Assembly (NCBI RefSeq): GCF_002305875.1
Contig: NZ_CP022098.1
Location: 6,696,001 to 6,760,000 of the forward strand
Origin: Cystobacter fuscus
Lineage (GTDB): Bacteria > Myxococcota > Myxococcia > Myxococcales > Myxococcaceae
Reading direction: 5' to 3'
DNA length: 64,000 bases
Shown: positions 17,292 through 24,215 of the stretch, in pieces
Numbering within the stretch: position 1 is the first letter of the stretch
Layout of the letters: each line of letters opens with the position of its first letter
Position numbers and translations under genes: made by a program
Notes under the pieces: model-generated
What the model saw: only the letters and a program-made list of their open reading frames with translations
Database searches by the model: none
Told to the model about the DNA's origin: nothing

Positions 17292-17630
17292 ATGCGTTTC
17301 CGAGCGTGGATTGCCCTGCTGCTCTACGTTTCCGCCTGCGCTACGTCAGCGCCTGGCCCAAGAGAGCCAGCGGCCCGAGACCCGAGGCTCGCCAACCTCC
17401 AGCGAGCGGCGAAGCTGCCCTGGACGGACGGGGGGAGGTGCGCCGTCCGCGAAGCTTCCGAGCCCTGGCCCGTGCTGGCGGAGCGGTGCTATCAGGCCCT
17501 CGACCATGACCGGCTCGAGTTTCACGACCTCACGGGACGATGCGCGTTGGCCTCCGCGGGCGCCGCGGCCATGGGGCTCGGGGTCTGGGAGCCTGCATTG
17601 AAATACCTCTATTCGTTGGAATGGGGGTGA
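17292..17630 (+). CDS. N-terminal part of an interrupted lipoprotein toxin-like gene (DUF6310 type)
   Basis: The start at ATG 17292 follows GGATGTAGCC. The signal peptide has lipobox VSAC (MRFRAWIALLLYVSACATS). The first 93 codons resemble the N-terminal region of myxobacterial DUF6310 lipoproteins: RLANLQRAAKLPWTDGGRC, EASEPWPVLAERCYQALD and RCALASAGAAA. At codon 94 (ATGGGG, 17571) the sequence leaves the family and reads 19 unrelated codons to a stop at 17628-17630. The rest of the gene resumes in the same frame at 20427, beyond a serine-recombinase element. Excision between the ATGGG sites would give 322 codons of one continuous protein. As it stands the product is a truncated 112-residue lipoprotein without the nuclease-like domain. 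Confidence 0.8.
   Translation: MRFRAWIALLLYVSACATSAPGPREPAARDPRLANLQRAAKLPWTDGGRCAVREASEPWPVLAERCYQALDHDRLEFHDLTGRCALASAGAAAMGLGVWEPALKYLYSLEWG
17571..17575 (+). repeat. Left element junction (attL core ATGGG)
   Basis: ATGGG is the last sequence shared between the left host-gene half (GCGGCC before it) and the right junction. It is in phase with the host frame as Met-Gly. Confidence 0.6.
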
Positions 17631-19954
17631 CTACGGTGGCGTTGTCTGCGAGTTCGTGCGCTCCGTCCTCTGGCGAGAGCCTCCTTGATGCGCCGCTCGT
17701 GCGCGTGGGTCAGCCGGAAGCACAAAAACCCCCCTGGCAGATCGCGCTCGGGAGTGAGGATGTGGGCCTTCACCCAGTAACGCACCGTGCTTTCAGAAAC
17801 CCCGTATTTCTCAATGAGCCCACGGGTGGTGTAACGGCCATCTGGGAGGCGCGCTGGCAATCGCGGGTTGCCAGAGCGGCCCGGCTGCCTTCCTGGTCTG
17901 TAGCCACGACTGCGCGCCATGGCCAGCAGCGATTGCAGTTCGGGCGTCATCTCGAACCAGAAAGCACCCCTCTTTTTGTCGCGCACCGGTGTGATACGCC
18001 CTTGCTTCACCCAGTAGCGGACCATCGGAGCCGATACCCCGTAGCGCGAAATCAGACCCCGCATGGAATAGCGCCCCTGCTCATCTTGCTCGGGCAGGGG
18101 ACTGGCGGACACCCCAGGGGGGCGCCCCGCGCGGATTGCGTGTCCTCGGCGAAGCGGCCCCACGGTCGTGCTCGTGAAGGCACGGCCCAGGCTGTTTTTC
18201 AGGCCAAGCCGGTTGAGCTCAGCCGCTATCTGCGGGTCGCTGTACTTCTTGCCGGCCAATTCACGCACGACAGCAATGACTGGCTCGGGCGCCTTGCGGG
18301 AATCCGCCGCGGTGGGCCGGGGTGTCTGCAACTCGCTGATGGCCCCCGTCTTCCAGAGAATGCGGATGCGGACTGCTCGCTCAGGCGCGTCCACTGGCGA
18401 AAGCACGACATCCTGGATGAGGAGCCGAAGCATCCGCTTCTTGTCCACGGTGGTGGTGGTGGGGGCGTTCCACAGCCCTGGCAGGTCTCGCGCCAACGCG
18501 AGGATGGCCTTCTTGTCCTGGGCCGACAGCTCGAGCTTCTGCTTGCCTTTGGCCTCCTCGTACTCTTGCTCCACCTGAGCAAGCTCCTGGAGCTTCTGGT
18601 TCCAACGCGCCTCCAGCGTGCGTGCGACGATTCGGTTTTCCGGCTCGACGGCATTGTACTGGCGCTCGGCGCGTTGGGCCTCGTAGCGCGCCCGCTCCAG
18701 ACGCAGCTTCCACTGCCGGGCCAGGCTGTTGGCCTGTCGCTCCACCTCCTTGAGGACGGCGAGCGAGAGGTCCAACTCGGGCGGGGCCATCGCCTCGAGA
18801 AAGGTCTCAACTACCTTGTCGTCAATGCGGCGAGCGCCGGTGGACCAGCAGCGGCCTTCACCGTATTCAGTCCGGATGCACTCGTAGACTGGGGTACTGG
18901 CAACGGGAAAGCTCGAGTGCATCCTCCGTCCACACCTGCCGCAGAGGACGAGTCCCTGCAGCAACGCCTTGCCACTGCGAGCCGCACCGCGCATGTAGAC
19001 TCCAGGGATGCGAGTCGCATTCTCCTCGATGCGCTTCAAGTTTTCCGTGTACTCCTCCCAGGTAATGTACGCCGGGTGGGCGTCTTTCACGAAGGCCTGC
19101 CACTGCTCGGGCGCGGCGAGCTTCTCTTGCTTGCACCGCACCGCTCCATCGATGAGGGCACACCGCTCGCGATTTCGTCCCCACGCGTAGGCACCTGCAT
19201 AGGTGGGATTGCGCAGAATGGTCAGCGCGCGGTGGGTGGTGAGCGGGTGCCATTGGATTTCGGCGTGGCCGTCTCGATGGGCATGGTGCGAGGGGAAGAG
19301 CAGCCCATGGCGGGTGAAATAACGTACGGCGCGGGCCACGCTGCCATCCAGGCGGAAGCGCTCGAACAGAAGGCGTATGGCCTTTTGCACCTGTTCGTCT
19401 GGGTCGAGGACGAGAGCGCCGTTGTCGAAGACGTAGCCTGTTGGTGGGGGGAAGGCCAGCTCGCCTTTCTTCGCTTTGTGCAGGATGCCACCCCGCAGCC
19501 GCTGGCGCATGAGGTGAATCTCGGCGTCGCTCATGGTTCCCTTCATGCCGAGCACCAGCCGGTCGTTGAAGTCGCTGGCGTCATAGATGCCCTCTTCGTC
19601 GACGATGAGCGTGTCCGACAGTGCACACAGGTCCATCAGTCGGTGCCAGTCGGCAGAGGAGCGCGCCAGGCGCGACACCTCCAGCGAGAAAATGGCCCCC
19701 ACCTTCCCAAGACTGACGTCGGCGGCCAGCCGCTGGAAGCCAGCGCGCTGAGCGGCACTGGTGCCACTCTGGCCGAGGTCCTCATCAATGACCTCTATCC
19801 GAGCGGCATCCCAACCAAGCTTCTTGGCGAACTCGACCAGGTCGTACTGTCGCTCGGTCGACTGCTGGTGCTCATGGACCTGCATCAGGGTGGATTGGCG
19901 GATGTACACCAGCGCCGGCCTGTCCAGGTGCTTCGGCCGAACCTTTTCGCTCAT
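17609..19954 (-). CDS. Large serine recombinase
   Basis: A 781-residue site-specific recombinase. The N-terminal resolvase domain has the catalytic Ser in VYIRQSTLMQ near residue 21 and conserved SLEVSRLARSSADWHRL near 95. A recombinase domain follows, with RQRLRGG, PPTGYVFD and ILRNPTYAGAYAWG around residues 150-265. The zinc ribbon has CGRCGRRMHSSF and GEGRCW near 340-375, then a coiled coil at ~395-475. The C-terminus is unusual: two repeated HTH units of the pattern GRYSMRGLISRYGVSAPMVRYW and GRYTTRGLIEKYGVSESTVRYW, near residues 640 and 715, which probably bind DNA. Its stop lies 33 bp inside the left element boundary. The enzyme should catalyse insertion and, possibly with a helper, excision of the element. 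Confidence 0.93.
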   Translation of the reverse strand: MSEKVRPKHLDRPALVYIRQSTLMQVHEHQQSTERQYDLVEFAKKLGWDAARIEVIDEDLGQSGTSAAQRAGFQRLAADVSLGKVGAIFSLEVSRLARSSADWHRLMDLCALSDTLIVDEEGIYDASDFNDRLVLGMKGTMSDAEIHLMRQRLRGGILHKAKKGELAFPPPTGYVFDNGALVLDPDEQVQKAIRLLFERFRLDGSVARAVRYFTRHGLLFPSHHAHRDGHAEIQWHPLTTHRALTILRNPTYAGAYAWGRNRERCALIDGAVRCKQEKLAAPEQWQAFVKDAHPAYITWEEYTENLKRIEENATRIPGVYMRGAARSGKALLQGLVLCGRCGRRMHSSFPVASTPVYECIRTEYGEGRCWSTGARRIDDKVVETFLEAMAPPELDLSLAVLKEVERQANSLARQWKLRLERARYEAQRAERQYNAVEPENRIVARTLEARWNQKLQELAQVEQEYEEAKGKQKLELSAQDKKAILALARDLPGLWNAPTTTTVDKKRMLRLLIQDVVLSPVDAPERAVRIRILWKTGAISELQTPRPTAADSRKAPEPVIAVVRELAGKKYSDPQIAAELNRLGLKNSLGRAFTSTTVGPLRRGHAIRAGRPPGVSASPLPEQDEQGRYSMRGLISRYGVSAPMVRYWVKQGRITPVRDKKRGAFWFEMTPELQSLLAMARSRGYRPGRQPGRSGNPRLPARLPDGRYTTRGLIEKYGVSESTVRYWVKAHILTPERDLPGGFLCFRLTHAHERRIKEALARGRSARTRRQRHRSHPHSNE

Positions 19955-20385
19955 CGCATGCCTCGCGTCGGGAGTGGGGCCTTGCCAGGGCCTTCAGCAG
20001 CACGCTGGCCACGACGCCGAGCCACTCGTGCTTCATCGGTTCCGGGAGTGCGGCGTAGAGCGCTCCGGGTGAGCCCGCCCGGGGCGGACTCCCGGTGCCG
20101 CTCGTGCGCCGCGCTGGCCTCTTGGCCTTTCCCATCGGACCTGTTGCTTAGGTCATCGACGAGGGCGCGTAGTTCGCGCAGTGCGCCCGGGTGCAGCTTT
20201 GGACACTTCCTACCGACCTTGAGCGGCGGTGGCCGGGGGCGTAGGTTGGTCCAGTCAACAGGAAGCAACGCCGGATGTCCGTCCGGGAAGAGCACGCGGA
20301 CACAGGGGCGGCCGAGCTTGCGCTGGTACCCCAGCAGCGCAAGCTCACGGCCTGCGAATGGATGGAGCGGGTGGGTGATGCTCAC
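19951..20385 (-). CDS. Small recombinase-associated protein (DUF5372-like)
   Basis: A 144-residue protein from a GTG start, overlapping the recombinase start by ATGA (19951-19954), so the two are translationally coupled. The N-terminal ~60 residues (SITHPLHPFAGRELALLGYQ, then VRVLFPDGHPALLPVDWTNL) match the small beta-rich family I know as DUF5372, which is regularly found next to transposon-type serine recombinases. The C-terminal half is Arg-rich and low in complexity. The role is unknown; a recombination-directionality or DNA-binding accessory function is plausible because it is the only other gene in the element. It begins 42 bp inside the right boundary, leaving little room for a promoter inside the element. 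Confidence 0.65.
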   Translation of the reverse strand: MSITHPLHPFAGRELALLGYQRKLGRPCVRVLFPDGHPALLPVDWTNLRPRPPPLKVGRKCPKLHPGALRELRALVDDLSNRSDGKGQEASAAHERHRESAPGGLTRSALRRTPGTDEARVARRRGQRAAEGPGKAPLPTRGMR

Positions 20386-20408
20386 CGAATCTAACGGCGG
20401 CTGCGTCC

Positions 20409-21116
20409 ATGACGGGGTCTTTTGAGATGGGTTTCTGCGTCCTCGCGGCGCCGGAGCTCGTGGTGGGCGCGGTAGTTGTGGCGGGCGTGGTGGTGGTGGG
20501 CTTCGCCATCAAAGAGGCCCTGGAGGCTTACGAGAAGAGGGGCCGTCCCCAGGTTCGGCCGCCTACGCTGCCGGTGCCGGAGACGCAGCCGGTGCCTGAA
20601 GTGAAGCCCGTGCCGGAAGCGCGGCCCGTGCCTGTAACGAAGCCCGCCCCGCAGGAGACCTCGCCGGAAAAAGGGCCCAAGCCGGAGCCCAAGGGGCCGG
20701 ATTTTTTCCCGCCGCTGGAGCCACCCGAGGCTTTGGAGCGAGAGCGTCGCCGCAGGTGCGAACCCATCCCGGTGCCGCACGAGGGCAAGGATGACGCGCA
20801 TAACAAGTGCGCCGATCAGTTTCCGCCCAACCGCTATCCCGGAATGGACGTGCTCGTGGACGGTGTGAGCTTCGATGCGCTGCAAGTCGGCGTGCGTGTG
20901 CTGTGGGAAATCAAGACTCATCGGTTCGACACGTACCCTGACTTCATCCAAGACAAGGAAATCAAGAAAGAGATGATCCAAATAGAAAAGCAGCGAAAAG
21001 CTGCGGCGACATGTGGATATGGTTATGTCGTTGGGGTAAGCACCGAAGCGCACAAATCCGCGCTACTCGATGAAGATCTCACTCTCAATGTTGTTGTTAC
21101 AGGGTGCAAGCGATGA
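20409..21116 (+). CDS. C-terminal part of the interrupted lipoprotein toxin-like gene, PD-(D/E)xK-like domain
   Basis: The native sequence begins at codon ATG 20427 (MGFCVLAAPELVVGAVVVAG), which continues the fragment ending at 17570. Translation in the inserted state could start at ATG 20409 inside the element or at 20427. The protein has a hydrophobic segment (residues 8-35), a Pro-Val-rich linker with repeats of PVPE type, and a C-terminal domain of ~110 residues with HNKCADQFPPNRYPGMDVLV, FDALQVGVRVLWEIKTHRFD and CGYGYVVGVSTEAHKSAL. The D...ExK spacing in FDALQ...WEIK fits a PD-(D/E)xK nuclease. I recall this family as DUF6310. The end of the gene is visibly AT-richer than its surroundings. 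The stop overlaps the next start (ATGA). Confidence 0.78.
   Translation: MTGSFEMGFCVLAAPELVVGAVVVAGVVVVGFAIKEALEAYEKRGRPQVRPPTLPVPETQPVPEVKPVPEARPVPVTKPAPQETSPEKGPKPEPKGPDFFPPLEPPEALERERRRRCEPIPVPHEGKDDAHNKCADQFPPNRYPGMDVLVDGVSFDALQVGVRVLWEIKTHRFDTYPDFIQDKEIKKEMIQIEKQRKAAATCGYGYVVGVSTEAHKSALLDEDLTLNVVVTGCKR
20427..20431 (+). repeat. Right element junction (attR core ATGGG)
   Basis: This second ATGGG is preceded by element sequence CTTTTGAG and followed by the host gene (TTTCTGCGTC). It is in the same phase as the left copy, so precise excision restores the frame. Confidence 0.6.
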
Positions 21117-21868
21117 CTAGGCGGAGGACACTCATTTTCATTGCCTACGCGCCTGCGCTTTTGGGAAACGACCGCCGCGCGCTCAATAGCATCCATGGAA
21201 TGGAAAAGGCGCTCCCCGGTTTGCGCCTGGAGTGGCAGCTCTCCGAAAGCGGGCGACCCATCGCCTTGCCGCAGCGCGACGCGTGGCTCGTAAAAGGCAT
21301 TGAGGACGGGGGATTTCCCCTTCTGTGCAACGGGGACGAGAATTACCCCGTGACAGCTTGGGGAATGGGAAGATCAGGGCTCATCAGCGCAGGCGGTCAG
21401 GACCAGTTTGAAGTGCATGCAAAACTGCCACTAGGCGAGCCCGCGATCGCAGCAGCAGCAAATGTGCTGGAAGGAATGGCGGAAGGGGCGCGCGCATTTT
21501 GGGGGCGCGTGCTGCCGAACGGAGTTGCGGCGGAGATGGCGCAGCAGGTTCGTCATTCGGTGGAGCAGCCCCATGCTCCGCCCCGGGGGCTTCCAGCGCT
21601 CAATCTTCCCTCGCACATTCGCTCGCCAGTGATTCCACATCACCTCGGGTGGCTGAATTACTGGTCGTCCGCTACCGCACGGGCTCTCGGCTTTCCGGAC
21701 CCGGCCCGCGACGCGGAGCTACTGTCACGCTCACGGCGTACCGCGACGGGCGGGTGGGTCGTGCAGCTCACCGATGCGCCGCTCGACCTCGACAACCCTG
21801 CCCACCTGGACGCGCTTAAACGGGCCTACGAGCGCTTCCCGGAGATTGGCGGACGCTCCACCCCTTGA
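21113..21868 (+). CDS. DUF5953-type protein, probable immunity partner
   Basis: A 251-residue cytoplasmic protein whose ATG overlaps the toxin-like gene stop (ATGA, 21113-21116), giving translational coupling. Conserved stretches are LIFIAYAPALLGNDRRALNS, SESGRPIALPQRDAWL, GGFPLLCNGDENYPVTAWG, EGARAFWGRVLP, RSPVIPHHLGWLNYWS and LTDAPLDLDNPAHLDALKRA. I recognise these as the myxobacterial family DUF5953, which is commonly encoded right after DUF6310 lipoproteins. An immunity role is inferred from this fixed order, the coupling and the lack of a signal peptide; no biochemical evidence is known to me. It stays intact although its partner is split by the element. Confidence 0.8.
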   Translation: MTRRRTLIFIAYAPALLGNDRRALNSIHGMEKALPGLRLEWQLSESGRPIALPQRDAWLVKGIEDGGFPLLCNGDENYPVTAWGMGRSGLISAGGQDQFEVHAKLPLGEPAIAAAANVLEGMAEGARAFWGRVLPNGVAAEMAQQVRHSVEQPHAPPRGLPALNLPSHIRSPVIPHHLGWLNYWSSATARALGFPDPARDAELLSRSRRTATGGWVVQLTDAPLDLDNPAHLDALKRAYERFPEIGGRSTP

Positions 21869-21954
21869 GACTCGGCACGGCTCGCGCTGGCCGTGCTCAG
21901 GGCCCCTTCGCATTCCCCTCGGGGAAGGTGACGTTCCCGAGGGTGACTGTACGG

Positions 21955-22340
21955 GGCCCCCCCTGCCTCCCACATCCAGGACGTAAGCGTGCGGTAGCGA
22001 AGTTCCCGGTACGCCCGCACCGGAGTGCCTTTGCGCTCTTCGCGGGAGACGGAGCACACCAGCCGCTGCACTTCCTCCAGCGAGCCCGCGGCGGCGTCGA
22101 GGTCAGCGGTGCGCAGCCTGGCGCACAGCAGGAAGTCGCCGGCGAAGATGTAGAGCGGCAGGTAGCAGTAGTTGCCGTAGTAGCCGTGGAAGAAGCGGTC
22201 CTCCTGTCCAGCCGGTTGAGTGTGCTCGGGCTGGCCAAGGGCTGCTTCTGGGGCTCCGACTTGCCCACCACGGCCGCGAGCAGCGGGTCGTGCGGAGGCA
22301 GGCGAGCTGGGACGCGGACTGCCCCGGTACGTGGCCCCTT
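21955..22340 (-). pseudogene. Decayed IS1380-family transposase
   Basis: Minus-strand fragments in two frames match IS1380 transposases. One frame gives LPPHDPLLAAVVGKSEPQK and STLNRLD (about 22330-22215). After a frame change with an internal deletion comes QEDRFFHGYYGNYCYLPLYI, then FAGDFLLCARLRTADLDAAA and GSLEEVQRLV (about 22215-22045). A second deletion joins this to RAYRELRYRTLTSW (about 22010-21970). Intact members have long segments between these blocks, including the DDE aspartates, so at least two deletions and a frameshift have occurred. No terminal inverted repeats were found. It marks the right side of the accessory region. Confidence 0.7.
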
Positions 22341-22407
22341 TCTCAGGGGCGGGTCGGTCGTCGTGGAATGCCTCGCTTCAAATCATTGCTTGCAAAGTGG
22401 AGACTAC

Positions 22408-22440
22408 CTCCGTATTTCAAGTGGAGCAATCCTCCACTTG
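22408..22440. promoter_or_regulatory. Operator-like site upstream of the first NmrA-like gene
   Basis: CTCCGTATTTCAAGTGGAG (22408-22426) matches the two sites in the tetR/second NmrA intergenic region in 16 of 19 alignable positions or better. It overlaps a perfect inverted repeat CAAGTGGAG-N5-CTCCACTTG (22418-22440) ending 11 bp before the ATG. The sites probably bind the nearby TetR protein. Confidence 0.5.
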
Positions 22441-22451
22441 TAGGGACGATC

Positions 22452-23357
22452 ATGGCAAAGAAGAGTGAGACGGTGCTGGTGCTGGGGGCGACCGGACAGC
22501 AGGGCGGCGCAACCGCACGGGCGTTGGTGTCGGAGGGCCGGCGCGTTCGGGCATTGGTGCGGGACGAGCAAAGCAGCAAGGCGCGCGAGCTGGCAGCTCT
22601 GGGGGTCGAGCTGGTGCGTGGCGACTTCGGAGAAGCTGCTTCCCTCGAACGGGCCATGAGCGGCGTCCACGGGGTCTTCACGGCACTGCCCAGCTCCGCG
22701 GATGCCCAATACGGGCTCACCGACGACGATGAGGTGCGGTTCGGCATTGCCGTGATCGACGCCGCCAGGCGGGCCGGTGTGCAGCACCTGCTCTACAGCT
22801 CAACCATCGGTGCGAGTCCCGACCTCGGCCTCGGCCACTACAAGAGCAAGTGGCAGATCGAGCAGTATCTTCGTCAGAGCGGCGTGCCGTTCAGCATCGT
22901 GCGGCCGGCGCCGTTCATGGAACTCCTGCTGTCTCCTTATTTTGGCCTGCGCCACGGCGTGGCGACGTTCTTCGGGGCGCCGGACCAGATCGTCCAGTTC
23001 ATCGCGGTCCAGGATGTCGGCGCCATCGCGGCGAAGCTGCTTGTCGATCCAACCCCCAGCTTGGGCCGCACCCTCGATATCGCGAGCGATGCCCTCTCGG
23101 GCAACGACATCGCGGCGAAGATCAGCCGAGCGACGGGCCGGCACGTGCCCTACCAACAGATTCCAGCCGAAGCCGCTGCACAGAGCCCGATGCTCGCCCG
23201 CCTCTTGCAGGCGATGACCCATGGCAAGCTGACGGGCCATGCGGACCTTCCGGCACTGCGCGCGTTGTATCCCGGTTTGCTGACCTTCGAGCAATGGCTT
23301 GCAGCGGGTTACGCGGGAGACATCATGAAAGTTCTGCCTCCGACTCAGGCACGATGA
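22452..23357 (+). CDS. NmrA-like NAD(P)-binding protein
   Basis: A 301-residue atypical short-chain dehydrogenase of the NmrA/HSCARG type. The Rossmann motif LVLGATGQQGGATARALV is near residue 9, followed by RALVRDEQSSKA (NADP phosphate-binding Arg), VHGVFTALPSS, HLLYSSTIGASPDLG, GLGHYKSKWQIEQYLRQSG and FSIVRPAPFMELLL. The YxxxK pair of classical SDRs becomes HYKSK. Members sense NADPH/NADP or act as isoflavone-reductase-like oxidoreductases. It is a paralogue of the protein encoded at 24216-25070, with a TetR gene between them and related operator-like sites in front of both. The start at ATG 22452 was chosen because the family begins with MAKK/MAE-type ends just before the Rossmann motif. 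Confidence 0.87.
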   Translation: MAKKSETVLVLGATGQQGGATARALVSEGRRVRALVRDEQSSKARELAALGVELVRGDFGEAASLERAMSGVHGVFTALPSSADAQYGLTDDDEVRFGIAVIDAARRAGVQHLLYSSTIGASPDLGLGHYKSKWQIEQYLRQSGVPFSIVRPAPFMELLLSPYFGLRHGVATFFGAPDQIVQFIAVQDVGAIAAKLLVDPTPSLGRTLDIASDALSGNDIAAKISRATGRHVPYQQIPAEAAAQSPMLARLLQAMTHGKLTGHADLPALRALYPGLLTFEQWLAAGYAGDIMKVLPPTQAR

Positions 23358-23361
23358 AGCT

Positions 23362-23393
23362 CCCCTCCAGGAGGTGATGTCCAGGTGGAGGGG
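23362..23393 (+). terminator. Hairpin after the first NmrA-like gene
   Basis: An 8-bp perfect inverted repeat CCCCTCCA-N16-TGGAGGGG begins 4 bp after the stop. A short TGTTACT follows rather than a strong T-tract. Confidence 0.4.
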
Positions 23394-23514
23394 TGTTACT
23401 CGGTGCCACCCTGCGCGCCATGCCTCGCGGCCCGGACGGCTCGACTGGACTCCTCCGAAGGTTCCGGAGACCCAAAGCCGCGCGACACGGCGGCCCTGGC
23501 ACTCGGCAATGCGC

Positions 23515-23534
23515 CTCGGCTGTCGAGAGCCGAG
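23515..23534 (-). terminator. Hairpin after the TetR gene
   Basis: A 7-bp perfect stem CTCGGCT-N6-AGCCGAG lies 1 bp beyond the tetR stop on the minus strand. No T-tract is present. Confidence 0.35.
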
Positions 23535-23535
23535 G

Positions 23536-24102
23536 TCAGGCGCACCTCATGCCATCGAAGAACATCGCGATCAGGCGCCGGATGCGGGCCGGGTCGCCCG
23601 TGGCGGCCAGGGCGACCGCGGTGACGATGCAGACGACATCGTCGAGCTGGACGTCGCGCTTGATGACGCGCTCTCGCTTCGCCCGAGCCAGCAGCCGCTC
23701 ACCCTCCTGCGTTGTCGCGTGGCAGCCCGGCGTGCCGCTCCGCAGCACCACTCCAATCGAGGTGGCCAGCCCGCGGTAGAGGCCCGCCGAGGTGACGAGC
23801 TGCTCGATGTAGCTCGCCAGCGCTTCGGCCGCGTCGCCCTCCTCCCCTTCGCGTGACTGGCTCGCCCGCGCGATCTCCAGCAGACGCTCGTCGCACGAGG
23901 CCGCCAGCAGCGCCTCCCGCGAGGGGAAGTGCCGGTAGAGCGTGCCGATGCCGACCTTCGCGTGCCGGGCGATGTCCTCGAACGAGGCGTCGGCGCCACG
24001 CTCGGAGAAGACCTCGTGGGCGGCGGTCAGCAGCCGCGCCCGGTTGCGCGCGGCGTCGGCCCGCAGGGGGCGCTCTTCGGGACGTTTCTCCATCTCGTTC
24101 AT
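23536..24102 (-). CDS. TetR/AcrR-family transcriptional regulator
   Basis: A 188-residue protein with a typical TetR N-terminal HTH: ADAARNRARLLTAAHEVFSE at residues 15-35, then FEDIARHAKVGIGTLYRHF and PSREALLAA. The C-terminal ~120 residues form the variable ligand-binding domain (ASYIEQLVTSAGLYRGLATS, then DVVCIVTAVALAATGDPARI). It is divergent from the second NmrA-like gene, with 113 bp between starts, and two 18-bp repeats lie in that gap. A third copy is upstream of the first NmrA-like gene. It most probably represses itself and both NmrA genes in response to an unknown small molecule or redox signal. Confidence 0.92.
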   Translation of the reverse strand: MNEMEKRPEERPLRADAARNRARLLTAAHEVFSERGADASFEDIARHAKVGIGTLYRHFPSREALLAASCDERLLEIARASQSREGEEGDAAEALASYIEQLVTSAGLYRGLATSIGVVLRSGTPGCHATTQEGERLLARAKRERVIKRDVQLDDVVCIVTAVALAATGDPARIRRLIAMFFDGMRCA

Positions 24103-24125
24103 CTCCCTTGCGAACCGGAGGGTCC

Positions 24126-24178
24126 CTCCGTATTCAACCGGAGCATTTTCCGGAGGGTTCCTCCGTATTTAACCGGAG
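24126..24178. promoter_or_regulatory. Paired operator-like repeats between tetR and the second NmrA-like gene
   Basis: Two copies, CTCCGTATTCAACCGGAG (24126-24143) and CTCCGTATTTAACCGGAG (24161-24178), are spaced 35 bp apart. Each has CTCC/GGAG ends as a dyad. An extra half, AACCGGAG, lies at 24113-24120. The position is typical for a TetR autoregulatory operator. Confidence 0.6.
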
Positions 24179-24215
24179 TCACCTTCCGTTCCTAGCACTA
24201 CACGAGGGAGCGACC

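Larger units (their letters stand above)
17571..20431 (-). mobile_element. 2.86-kb serine-recombinase element inserted in a lipoprotein toxin-like gene
   Basis: The element lies between two copies of ATGGG (17571-17575 and 20427-20431), 2856 bp apart, exactly 952 codons, so both host-gene halves stay in one phase. It carries just two genes on the strand opposite to the host gene: a large serine recombinase and a small DUF5372-like protein with 4-bp overlap. No transposase inverted repeats are visible at the ends, as expected for serine integrases, which leave only a short shared core. Host codons on both sides match one family, N-terminal on the left and C-terminal on the right. This is the main evidence for the boundaries. 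Which bases are actually exchanged within ATGGG cannot be told. Confidence 0.75.

Noticed and set aside
17540-20425. 961-codon plus-strand frame across the recombinase element
   Set aside because: Antisense shadow of the recombinase and its partner; no recognisable protein. It was checked as a possible read-through of the split gene but is in another frame.
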